NCBI GenBank assembly: GCA_003280445.1
Contig: QCEW01000003.1
Span: 39,477-103,476 of the forward strand
From: Prochlorococcus sp. AG-363-A03
Lineage (GTDB): Bacteria > Cyanobacteriota > Cyanobacteriia > PCC-6307 > Cyanobiaceae
Direction of reading: 5' to 3'
Length of the DNA stretch: 64,000 nt
Numbering within the stretch: the stretch's first letter is position 1; every line of letters starts with the position of its first letter. Shown here piece after piece: positions 53,334-62,196 of this stretch. Under the pieces are notes generated by a model, which did no database searches, was not told where the DNA came from, and was given only the letters and a program-made list of their open reading frames with translations. The translations under genes were made by a program, and so were the position numbers.

Positions 53334-53359
53334 AAGCCCCGCAAAAGTTACGGGGCTTC
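53334..53359 (-). terminator. Rho-independent terminator of pcb copy 5
   Basis: aagccccgcaaaagttacggggctt; the T-tract lies on the minus strand downstream of the gene. Confidence 0.75.
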
Positions 53360-53385
53360 AGAGATTCTCCAATCAATTGAATTAG

Positions 53386-54450
53386 TTAGTCATTAAGAGT
53401 AATTTGTGCCCTATCTAAACCAGCGACAGCATTTGTAACTCTCCTAAAGTCAAAGCCTAAAGCACGAATGGCGTGCCATAAGTGACCTTGCAAAAAGAAG
53501 AATCCAAAATAATAATGGACATTTGTTAAAGCAGCTCGTGTTGTGTGGCCTGCTAATGCAGTGCTCTCATTTACATCTACAGTATCGATCCAATAGGGAG
53601 AAATACCAAATTTCAAAGCCAACGGTTCTCCAAACCAAGATTCGGGATAAACAGTTGTATTTGTTGCGCACCAGAATGCTGCGACAATGGCCATCCAACC
53701 AATACCTGCCAATGAGAAAGATAAAACAGCCTCGGCAGAAAGGATATTAGCTCCTTTAAATTCTGTGTATTCTCCAACCTGCTTCGTAGCGATATGGAAA
53801 GCACCACCAGTTATCTCAACAAATGCTAAAAACGCATGGCCGCCCAAGACGTCTTCAAGATTATCAATAGCTAAGAAATCAAACTGATGATTCCAAATAT
53901 TTGTCAAATTAAGATTGTACTCAACTTGTCGAACAGCTCCTATTGCTGGGTCATAAATTCCGTGAATTCTGGCCCATTCAACAAAAGCAATACAAGCGAC
54001 TCCAAAGAAAATCAGGTGATGACCCAAAATAAAGGTCAAATTATCAGGGTTGTCCCATTCAAGTTTGAATTTTTGAGTAGTAGGTCCTGGCCCATCAGCT
54101 AAATCCCCATCAAAGAGTAGAGAGTGAGAAAGAGCTCCTCCTGCATAAACAAGAGAAGCAATAATATGGACTATTGCTACTGAAGCAACATTCGCTCCAG
54201 TCCAAACACCTGCATCATCAAATCCAATACCAATAGATGCGAGATGAGCAAGAAAAATAGAACTTTGATGCCCCATTGCTATGGAAGGATCAAACCTTGC
54301 TAACTCCCAAAGAGTGCTGGCTCCAGCAGCAAATGAAATTAGGCCCGTATGACCTGCATGAGCTGCAATAAACTTTCCAGCGCGGTTAGTAACCCTTGAA
54401 TTGCCAGCCCACCACCCGTAGGTGACATCTGGATTTCCATAGGTCTGCAT
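53386..54450 (-). CDS. pcb: chlorophyll a/b-binding light-harvesting protein Pcb, copy 5
   Basis: MQTYGNPDVTYGWWAGNSRVTNRAGKFIAAHAGHTG...; IsiA/Pcb/CP43 family. Confidence 0.95.
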   Translation of the reverse strand: MQTYGNPDVTYGWWAGNSRVTNRAGKFIAAHAGHTGLISFAAGASTLWELARFDPSIAMGHQSSIFLAHLASIGIGFDDAGVWTGANVASVAIVHIIASLVYAGGALSHSLLFDGDLADGPGPTTQKFKLEWDNPDNLTFILGHHLIFFGVACIAFVEWARIHGIYDPAIGAVRQVEYNLNLTNIWNHQFDFLAIDNLEDVLGGHAFLAFVEITGGAFHIATKQVGEYTEFKGANILSAEAVLSFSLAGIGWMAIVAAFWCATNTTVYPESWFGEPLALKFGISPYWIDTVDVNESTALAGHTTRAALTNVHYYFGFFFLQGHLWHAIRALGFDFRRVTNAVAGLDRAQITLND

Positions 54451-54928
54451 ATGAAATCAGGAGGAATATATTTTTTCCACACTACAAGTTAGTAGACTTT
54501 TTAACTATCTAAAATACAAAAAAACCGGCAATGATTAATAATCTAATATTATTTTATACCAGTACATAAGTAAAACTTAACAGTAAGTTAGGTAATCAAT
54601 TATACAAAACAAGATAGCAGGATAAGTTGAATATTTTAATCCAAGTTATTAGATAAGTTCTACTTAACAATTGACAATTTTTTTGTTACTGGAAGAGAGC
54701 AAGCACTCTTCCAGTGTTGACAGAGAAACGAACTTCGACTTCAATTCCTATCAACATGATCTGTCATAACAAAAATAAATCCTGAGTGCGAGAACAAATA
54801 ATTCATTTCATACATCCAAAACAAATTTATTGGCAATTGCTTTTTAAGAAATCTAATAAAAATCCTAGGGATATACGTACCTAATTATTTAGAAATTACA
54901 TCTAAAGTGTATTCAAAGATGTTATGGG

Positions 54929-55174
54929 ATGATAAATAAAGAGTTAAGTATTGCAGAAGTTGATCGCGTCATAGAAATGGCATGGGAAGATAGGACTCCT
55001 TTCGATGCGATCGCTTTTCAATTCAACCTTAAAGAGCAAGAAGTAATTCAGCTAATGCGAGGAAGTTTAAAACCATCTTCATTCAAAATTTGGAGAAGAA
55101 GAGTTTCAGGTAGGAAGTTGAAGCATGGATTCCCAGATCAGAAAATAAGATTCAAATCACCAAACCAAAAGTGA
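54929..55174 (+). CDS. DUF2805/TIGR03643-type protein
   Basis: [62 protein letters not shown]. Confidence 0.88.
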   Translation: MINKELSIAEVDRVIEMAWEDRTPFDAIAFQFNLKEQEVIQLMRGSLKPSSFKIWRRRVSGRKLKHGFPDQKIRFKSPNQK

Positions 55175-55314
55175 AACTTAAATTGACAAAAAAATGCCCA
55201 AAGTGCCAAAGAGACTTTCAATGGAGAAAGAAATGGTCTAAGGGCTGGGAAAATGTCATTTATTGCTCTGAAAGATGTCGAAGAAGAAAAAACAAAGTTA
55301 ACTGTGCTGAATAA
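55171..55314 (+). CDS. DUF2256-type zinc-ribbon-like protein (47 aa, not in the ORF track)
   Basis: GTG at 55171 overlapping the previous stop (gtga): [47 protein letters not shown]; two CxxC/CxxxC pairs. Confidence 0.85.
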   Translation: MKLKLTKKCPKCQRDFQWRKKWSKGWENVIYCSERCRRRKNKVNCAE

Positions 55315-55413
55315 ATTCTTCGCATTAAAAACAAATTTTAGTTATTTTTAATCAACACAATTAGCTTCTTAGATGCTTATCAAGAAGTAAATCTTTTTTT
55401 CTAAGCAAGAACA

Positions 55414-56904
55414 GTGAAAAAAATATTCCTAATTTTTCCAAATCAATTATTTAAAATAAAAAAGCAATTTCTTGAGATTGAACACATTGCTTTAATCCAA
55501 GACAGTTTATTTTTCGGATCTGATAGTCAATGGAAGCAAAGATTTCATTGTCAAAAAATTATTTTCCATAAAGCGACCATGGACTATTACGAAGAAAGAC
55601 TAAAAAAACAAGGTCTTAGTGTGATTTATATAAAGCATAAAAGAGAAACAAGGACAGAGGATAATCTTAATTATCTATTTGAAAAAGGTTTTAATCATTT
55701 TATTACTTACGAAGCATTTGATTGGTCACTAGAAAAAAGGACAAAAGATTTCACATTAAAAAATAATATCAAATTAGACATAATAGCAAGTGAAATGTTT
55801 TTAACTTGCAAGGATATATATGAAGAAGTCCTTAATCAAAAAAAGATTCATGGCATGCAAAAATTCTATAAGGGTCAAAGACAAAACCTGAATATTCTTA
55901 TTGAAAAAAATGGTTCTCCTACTGGGGGCGCATGGAGTTTTGACAAAGTTAACAGAAAGAAGTTACCAAGGTCAATCAAAGTACCAATAATAAAAAATAT
56001 AAAAACAAACAAGTTTTTAGCTAAAGCGAAGAAAGATATTTCTATTAATTATGGGGAATATTATGGGAGTCATGAAAACTTTAATTATCCGATATCTCAT
56101 AAAGATGCAGAAGAATGGTTAGATAATTTTTTAATTGAAAGATTAAATTTATTTGGAGATTACGAAGATGCAATACATTCAAGCCATAGGACACTTTGGC
56201 ATAGTGTTCTTTCTCCATTAATTAATTCAGGATTACTTACCCCGAGACAAATAATAGATAAATCTTGGGATTTTTATCAATCCAATAATATTGGGATTAA
56301 TTCCTATGAAGGATTTGTTAGACAAATTATTGGCTGGCGTGAATTTATCCTATTAATGTATAGACGTAATGGTGTAGAACTAAGAAATGGAAACTTCTGG
56401 GATTTTGAGGATAAAGCAATACCATCTAGTTTTTACACTGGTCAAACAGGGATAAGGCCTTTAGACGACTCAATAAAAAATATTTTAGATACCGGATATG
56501 CTCATCATATAGAAAGACTAATGATAGTTGGAAATTTAATGCTTCTATGCAGATTCCACCCAAACCAAGTATACAAATGGTTTATGGAGTTATTTATAGA
56601 TGCATATGATTGGGTTATGGTTCCAAATGTTTATGGAATGAGTCAATTTTCAGATGGAGGTCTATTTACAACTAAACCATATATTTCAGGCTCCAATTAT
56701 ATCCGAAAAATGTCTAACTATAAATCTGAAGAATGGTGTTCAACTTGGGATAGTCTTTTTTGGACATTCATAGATGATTATAAAAATAAATTTAAAGACC
56801 AAAATCGATTGTCCATGATTTTAAGAAACCTAGAAAAAATGGAACCTAATAAAAAAATGACTCACAGACGTAAAGCTTATGATTTTATTTCTAGACTAAC
56901 TTAA
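55414..56904 (+). CDS. deoxyribodipyrimidine photolyase-related protein (FeS-BCP/(6-4) photolyase-like family)
   Basis: IFPNQLF start, SHRTLWHSVLSPLINSGLLTP, EGFVRQIIGWREFILLMY, HHIERLMIVGNLMLLCRFHPNQVYKWFMELFIDAYDWVMVPNVYGMSQFSDGG, C-terminal CSTWDSLFWTFI. GTG start. Confidence 0.92.
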   Translation: MKKIFLIFPNQLFKIKKQFLEIEHIALIQDSLFFGSDSQWKQRFHCQKIIFHKATMDYYEERLKKQGLSVIYIKHKRETRTEDNLNYLFEKGFNHFITYEAFDWSLEKRTKDFTLKNNIKLDIIASEMFLTCKDIYEEVLNQKKIHGMQKFYKGQRQNLNILIEKNGSPTGGAWSFDKVNRKKLPRSIKVPIIKNIKTNKFLAKAKKDISINYGEYYGSHENFNYPISHKDAEEWLDNFLIERLNLFGDYEDAIHSSHRTLWHSVLSPLINSGLLTPRQIIDKSWDFYQSNNIGINSYEGFVRQIIGWREFILLMYRRNGVELRNGNFWDFEDKAIPSSFYTGQTGIRPLDDSIKNILDTGYAHHIERLMIVGNLMLLCRFHPNQVYKWFMELFIDAYDWVMVPNVYGMSQFSDGGLFTTKPYISGSNYIRKMSNYKSEEWCSTWDSLFWTFIDDYKNKFKDQNRLSMILRNLEKMEPNKKMTHRRKAYDFISRLT

Positions 56905-56974
56905 TAATTTCCACTTAGCTACTTAACTTATCAACTCCTATTATCTATGTCTAGGTACTGTTCTTACCCAAAAT

Positions 56975-57015
56975 AGAGCTCTCGAAAAGAAGAGAGCTCT
57001 TTATAATAAATTTTT
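56975..57015 (+). terminator. probable terminator downstream of the photolyase-related gene
   Basis: agagctctc gaaaagaa gagagctct followed by a T/A-rich stretch. Confidence 0.6.
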
Positions 57016-57026
57016 GATTAAATATA

Positions 57027-57479
57027 GTGAAACTGAAAGTTGGCGATAAGATTCCATCATTTTCATTGAAAGATCAAAATGGAAACATCAGAACATCAAA
57101 TAAACTGAGTAGGTCTCTGGTTTTGTTTTTTTATCCAAAAGACGATACTCCTGGTTGTACTATCGAGGCATGTGGCTTCCGCGACAAATATGATCTTTTT
57201 AAAATACTAGGAGCTGAGGTGTGGGGGATAAGTAATGGAAGTACACAAAGTCATCTTGGATTTGCGAATAAAAATAAACTTCAGTATCCATTACTTTGCG
57301 ACCAAAACAACATTCTTAGGAAACAATTCGGTGTACCAAAAAAGCTGGGATTCATCGAAGGAAGAGTAACATATATAATAAATTCCGAAGGAATAATTAA
57401 ACATATTTTCGAAGACCTTTTAAATGGTCCAGCTCATATAAAAGAAGCTATAAAAGCATTAAAGAAACTTCAATACTAA
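57027..57479 (+). CDS. peroxiredoxin, BCP/PrxQ type
   Basis: KVGDKIPSFSLKDQNGNIRTSNKL...LFFYPKDDTPGCTIEACGFRDKYDLF. Confidence 0.95.
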   Translation: MKLKVGDKIPSFSLKDQNGNIRTSNKLSRSLVLFFYPKDDTPGCTIEACGFRDKYDLFKILGAEVWGISNGSTQSHLGFANKNKLQYPLLCDQNNILRKQFGVPKKLGFIEGRVTYIINSEGIIKHIFEDLLNGPAHIKEAIKALKKLQY

Positions 57480-57504
57480 GACAAAATTCAAAATTAATAA
57501 TCAT

Positions 57505-58620
57505 ATGAATATTTTCGAAGAAGCTAATAACGTATTAGATGACTTTATTGAAAATAACCTTGTGTCATACCATCAGCTAAGAAATTACGATTATGGGATA
57601 GAAAATAGGACTAATGTTTCTCAGATTTCTAAATATACATCTCATAGAATTCTTTACGAATACGATATCGTGAAAAAATTAAAAAAGTTTGACAAGAAAC
57701 AAAAGTATACTGATGAAATTCTCTGGAGGATTTACTGGAAGGGTTATCTTGAAAATTATAAATCAATATGGTTTGAATATATAAATTTCAAAGAAAACTC
57801 ACATAATTTAAACTTAATTAATTCTGCGATTGATGGAAAGACAGGTATAGATTGCTTTGACTCATGGATAGAGGAGCTTAAAGAAAATAATTATCTACAT
57901 AATCACTCAAGGATGTGGTTTGCAAGTATTTGGATTTTTACTTTGGGACTTCCATGGCAACTAGGAGCAAGGCTTTTCATGAAACACCTATTTGATGGGG
58001 ATGCTTCGTCAAACACTCTTAGCTGGAGATGGGTAGCTGGTATGCACACAAATAAGAAGCCTTACTTAGCATCCAAAGAAAACATCGATAAGTATACAGT
58101 TAATAGATTTAAGAAGACTCAAATTAGCATATCGAGAAATGTTAATGTTATCAAAAATAATCAACATCAATCAAATAAACTTCCAGTTCAATTTCGTTTA
58201 CCTAAGAGCAATATTCTATTAATGTTCGATAATGATATGAATATTTTGAACAGATTTGAATTATTTAATTCATACTCAAAGGTTTATATATTGAGTAATG
58301 GAATCATCAACGATGTATTTAAGCTAAGCGAAAAAGTAATTCAATTCAAACTAGGCTTAATTGAAAATATAAATAAATTAATCCCAAACTCAGAAGTAAT
58401 AAAATCAACTGACATAGATATCTTTTTCTATGATAAAAAGTATATTGATGTTATCTACCCGGGAGTTGGGCATAACCTAGATTTAATAAACACATATGCC
58501 AATCAAAATCAAATTACCATTAATTATATATACAGAAAAGAAGATCTTAAATACTGGGATTATGCAAATTCAGGATTTTACAAATTTAAGAAATCATTTT
58601 ATAGACTTAACAAAATTTAA
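57505..58620 (+). CDS. photolyase/cryptochrome-like FAD-binding domain protein lacking the N-terminal antenna domain
   Basis: YTSHRILYEYDIVKKL, TDEILWRIYWKGYLE, TGIDCFDSWIEELKENNYLHNHSRMWFASIWIFTLGLPWQLGARLFMKHLFDGDASSNTLSWRWVAGMHT; then about 145 aa of unrelated-looking C-terminal region. Confidence 0.85.
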   Translation: MNIFEEANNVLDDFIENNLVSYHQLRNYDYGIENRTNVSQISKYTSHRILYEYDIVKKLKKFDKKQKYTDEILWRIYWKGYLENYKSIWFEYINFKENSHNLNLINSAIDGKTGIDCFDSWIEELKENNYLHNHSRMWFASIWIFTLGLPWQLGARLFMKHLFDGDASSNTLSWRWVAGMHTNKKPYLASKENIDKYTVNRFKKTQISISRNVNVIKNNQHQSNKLPVQFRLPKSNILLMFDNDMNILNRFELFNSYSKVYILSNGIINDVFKLSEKVIQFKLGLIENINKLIPNSEVIKSTDIDIFFYDKKYIDVIYPGVGHNLDLINTYANQNQITINYIYRKEDLKYWDYANSGFYKFKKSFYRLNKI

Positions 58621-58718
58621 AACCTAATAAATAATATTAAAATAATTCAAACATAATAATCCTAACCTACACAATCATATCAAATCGTAATTATAATAAA
58701 TTAAATGTTTAAAGATTT

Positions 58719-59621
58719 ATGGTTAGATTAAATGAAATCAAGAGTCAAAATGGAAAAATATTCTTAATCACTGGAGCAAATAGCGGCCTTGGTTATGAAA
58801 CAACAAAATTCCTTCTAGAAAAGGGGGCAACAGTAATCATGTGCTGCAGAGACTTACGTAAAGGAGAGAAAGCAAAAAAAGAACTTTCAAAATTAAGTTT
58901 TCCTGGGAAGATTGAGCTAGTTGAATTAGATTTATCCGATTTAAAAAATGTTGAAAAAATTGCTGAATTTATAAAAAATGAATTTAATCACTTAGATGTT
59001 TTAATAAACAACGCTGGAATAATGGCTCCTCCTAAGACTTTTAGCAAGCAGGGCTTCGAAATACAATTTGCTGTTAATCATCTTGCTCACATGTTTTTAA
59101 CGTTGGAACTATTACCAATGCTTGAAGAGAAAAGTAATTCTAGGGTTGTCACCGTAACCTCGGGCGTTCAATATATTGGGAAAATTCAATGGGATGATCT
59201 ACAAGGAAATCTTAAATACAATCGTTGGGCTTCATATGCGCAGAGCAAACTTGCAAACGTAATGTTTGGCTTGGAGCTCAACTCAAGACTTAAAGAACGC
59301 AATTCACAAACATCTTCACTACTAGCTCATCCGGGATTTGCTCGTACAAATTTACAACCAAATTCGGTTAAAGCGAATCAATCATGGCAAGAAGAACTTG
59401 CCTATAAATTAATGGATCCAATGTTTCAAAGCGCGAAAATGGGTGCTTTGCCTCAAATAACAGCCGCTACATGGTCTAACGCTAAAGGAGGAGAACAATA
59501 TGGTCCTAGGTTGAACTTCAGAGGGTTTCCAAAAAAATGCAGAAATGCACCAAAAGCACTAAACCAAACTTCAAGAAAAAAATTATGGGAAATAAGCGAA
59601 AAGCTTATAAATAATATTTAA
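58719..59621 (+). CDS. short-chain dehydrogenase/reductase
   Basis: FLITGANSGLGYETTKFLLEKGATVIMCCRD, INNAGIMAPP, YAQSKLANVMF. Confidence 0.93.
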   Translation: MVRLNEIKSQNGKIFLITGANSGLGYETTKFLLEKGATVIMCCRDLRKGEKAKKELSKLSFPGKIELVELDLSDLKNVEKIAEFIKNEFNHLDVLINNAGIMAPPKTFSKQGFEIQFAVNHLAHMFLTLELLPMLEEKSNSRVVTVTSGVQYIGKIQWDDLQGNLKYNRWASYAQSKLANVMFGLELNSRLKERNSQTSSLLAHPGFARTNLQPNSVKANQSWQEELAYKLMDPMFQSAKMGALPQITAATWSNAKGGEQYGPRLNFRGFPKKCRNAPKALNQTSRKKLWEISEKLINNI

Positions 59622-59628
59622 TCTCCTC

Positions 59629-60219
59629 TCAAAGAAAAGAAACCAACGCTTCTCCTTTATCACATATTTCTTGCTGTGAAGGGCATGCTGTCATTCCAGT
59701 CCAACTGATTAGGCCTTTTCTAATTGAACAATTACATTTATCCTCACCGGTTAATTCATTAAGTTCTTTCCCGGTCCAAGGAGTGGCATCATCATTAAGC
59801 ATTATTTCTTTCAATCTTTCATAAAAGGGCTTAGTCAACTCATCAAATATTTGTATCGAATGGAGTAAATCATCTAAAGCCTCATATTTATCATAATTTC
59901 TTTTTTCTAATTCTTTGTTAAAAACGCCTCTCATAAATTTTGTACAATTAATCGCTTCTAAATTAGTAAATGGTTTAAAATTCGGGCTTATATATTCCCT
60001 ATTTTTTACTATTGATTCTAGGGACAATAACCTTTTTTCAAAATCCTTAATCTTGTTAACCGAATACAAATTATAATTTTCAATATCATTCTCGGACAAG
60101 GAGTTAGTAACCAAGTCTGTAATATGCTCAGTCAGGCTTTTACCTGACATCATTGCCTGTCGTTTAACTCTAATCAATAAATCTTTCGAGATCTTTATAT
60201 TAAACTGACTTTTAGTCAT
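59629..60219 (-). CDS. protein with N-terminal ribbon-helix-helix-like segment and Cys-containing C-terminus
   Basis: SQFNIKISKDLLIRVKRQAMMSGKSLTEHITDLVTNSL resembles an Arc/MetJ-type RHH; C-terminal CNCSIRKGLISWTGMTACPSQQEICDKG. Confidence 0.6.
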   Translation of the reverse strand: MTKSQFNIKISKDLLIRVKRQAMMSGKSLTEHITDLVTNSLSENDIENYNLYSVNKIKDFEKRLLSLESIVKNREYISPNFKPFTNLEAINCTKFMRGVFNKELEKRNYDKYEALDDLLHSIQIFDELTKPFYERLKEIMLNDDATPWTGKELNELTGEDKCNCSIRKGLISWTGMTACPSQQEICDKGEALVSFL

Positions 60220-60305
60220 GTATACATAAACATCACTGATTAAACTATAATCATTTCTTTACTAATAACAACAGTATGTATGGCTAAAAATATTCTCAAG
60301 GCAAC

Positions 60306-60367
60306 AAATATATAAATTACCTAAACTATTTATGCTAGAAAAAATAGTTTAGATAGTTTATATATTT
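60306..60367. promoter_or_regulatory. 26-nt near-perfect inverted repeat between the transglutaminase operon and the RHH gene
   Basis: aaatatataaattacctaaactattt / atgctagaaa / aaatagtttagatagtttatatattt; 24 of 26 positions complementary. Confidence 0.75.
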
Positions 60368-60374
60368 ACATACG

Positions 60375-61220
60375 TCAAGTAACCTCGATATTCCACTTTA
60401 GTTCACTCTTTACATCGCAAGGCCCAACAAAGCTCCCTCTTACTGGTGCGACCAGTTCAGACTTAGAAGAAGAAGCCAAAGCAACATAATTATGGTTAAT
60501 AAGTCCACAACCACTTGGATCAAAACCTCTCCATCCAAAGCCAGGGATAAAGACCTCTGTCCATGCATGAAGTTCATATTTAGCAGGAGGTTTATCCATA
60601 AATTGATAGCCGCTAACAAAGCGACTTGGGATCCCAACACATCTGCAAGCTTCCATCAACAATATTGCTAAATCTCTACAAGAGCCAACTCTCTCGCTAA
60701 GAGTCCTTCCAGAGTTCCATGCTGGTCCAAGATGTCTTGGAGTATATTTAACTCTATCTTTAATTAATTCAATTAATTGATATAAAAAATCCAATACATT
60801 ATTATTTATTCCCGCTAAAGCTTCTTGCGCGATTTTAATAGCAGCTGGATCATGCTGACCATTCGGAAACCATCCTTTAATAGATCCAATCAATGAATCA
60901 TTGGATTCAATCTTCAAAGGTAAACTTAAATCATAATTATTTTTTAAATTATATAAATCTGGATGAATCATTGTTTCTATATTACTTTCGGCCTTTATAG
61001 AAAATGATTTCGTAGGCTCTGTAAAATACACTCTAAAAGCATTATCACCATTATCTGTAATTAGAGGGAAAATAGTATGTTTAGAGGGGGTAATTTTAAG
61101 CTTGAATTTAGATAATTCCTGAAAGCCATTAGATCTAGGTTTAAGACAAATTAGATGCTCTTCAAGCAATACCGGAATTTCATATGAATAAGCAAGTGTA
61201 TGTATTACTTTCTTTTTCAT
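60375..61220 (-). CDS. transglutaminase-like protein with N-terminal beta region
   Basis: RVGSCRDLAILLMEACRCVGIPSRFVSGYQF...LHAWTEVFIPGFGWRGFDPSGC (Cys-His-Asp triad). Confidence 0.93.
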   Translation of the reverse strand: MKKKVIHTLAYSYEIPVLLEEHLICLKPRSNGFQELSKFKLKITPSKHTIFPLITDNGDNAFRVYFTEPTKSFSIKAESNIETMIHPDLYNLKNNYDLSLPLKIESNDSLIGSIKGWFPNGQHDPAAIKIAQEALAGINNNVLDFLYQLIELIKDRVKYTPRHLGPAWNSGRTLSERVGSCRDLAILLMEACRCVGIPSRFVSGYQFMDKPPAKYELHAWTEVFIPGFGWRGFDPSGCGLINHNYVALASSSKSELVAPVRGSFVGPCDVKSELKWNIEVT

Positions 61221-62191
61221 TCTTGTAAAGATTCAGTATCAAATCTTTGTTCATTAACAAAATAAATTCCATGTATAAGATCATGTAGCTTATTTAAATC
61301 AATTTGAAGACTATCAATAGCCTCATGTAGACCATCTTTAATCAAGTGATCAATTCGTACAAAGCTCCATTTTGATAGCAACAAACCTATTAAACATTCA
61401 AGATCATTGGGCTTCTCGGAAACAGGTGAGTTTTGTATCTTCCCCAAAGATTCCTTAATACCCTCAAGACAAAACCTAACAGATCTTGGAAAAATAGGAT
61501 CTAATAATAAGAAGCTAGCAATTGCATTCGGCTTGATTGATCCTTGCTCAGATATTCTAAACATTTGATAAGCCCCTGCTGATCTTAATAATGAAATCCA
61601 TTGAAGCTCATCTAAAGCTCCGCCAAGTTCTTTTAGATTTGGTAAAAGCAAGAAATACTTTACATCTAATATTCTAGATGTTTTATCTGCCCTCTCAATT
61701 AGTCTTCCTAATTTACTAAAATGCCATGCAATATCATGGCTGAAAGTAGCATCAGTAACACCATAGAATAATTGACATCCTCTTCTAATTTCGAATAATT
61801 GTTCTTGAGAAGGTTGATGCCAGATGACCTCACCTTCCTGAATACTCCAATATAAACTATTAATTTGTTCCCACATTTCAGAAGTTATAACATCTCTAAT
61901 TTGACGGGCATTTTCTCTTGCCATAAAAATACAACTTAAAATGCTGTTTGGGTTTTCTCTATCTTTGATAAGAAAATTTATTACATCCCTAGGAGTTTTA
62001 TTTTTATAAATCTCATCAAAATTATTCCTATCCCCACTTGCGTCGATCAAAGGCAACCATGGTTCAGCACTTCCAGGAGGACAATCTAATGCCATAGATT
62101 CACTAACCTCAACAAATCTAGAAATATTTTCTGCACGTTCTAGATATCTATTAATCCAATAAAGTGATTCAGCGACTCTGCTAAGTAACAT
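61217..62191 (-). CDS. alpha-E domain protein (DUF403)
   Basis: MLLSRVAESLYWINRYLERAENISRFVEV, ARENARQIRDVITSEMWEQINSLYW. Confidence 0.92.
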   Translation of the reverse strand: MLLSRVAESLYWINRYLERAENISRFVEVSESMALDCPPGSAEPWLPLIDASGDRNNFDEIYKNKTPRDVINFLIKDRENPNSILSCIFMARENARQIRDVITSEMWEQINSLYWSIQEGEVIWHQPSQEQLFEIRRGCQLFYGVTDATFSHDIAWHFSKLGRLIERADKTSRILDVKYFLLLPNLKELGGALDELQWISLLRSAGAYQMFRISEQGSIKPNAIASFLLLDPIFPRSVRFCLEGIKESLGKIQNSPVSEKPNDLECLIGLLLSKWSFVRIDHLIKDGLHEAIDSLQIDLNKLHDLIHGIYFVNEQRFDTESLQE

Positions 62192-62196
62192 TGCAA

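Noticed and set aside
47641-54450. Pcb genes as psbC (CP43) or isiA
   Set aside because: About 350 aa, lacking the large CP43 lumenal loop; N-terminus MQ(T/S)YGNPDVTYGWW is Pcb-like, and the tandem multicopy context fits Pcb.
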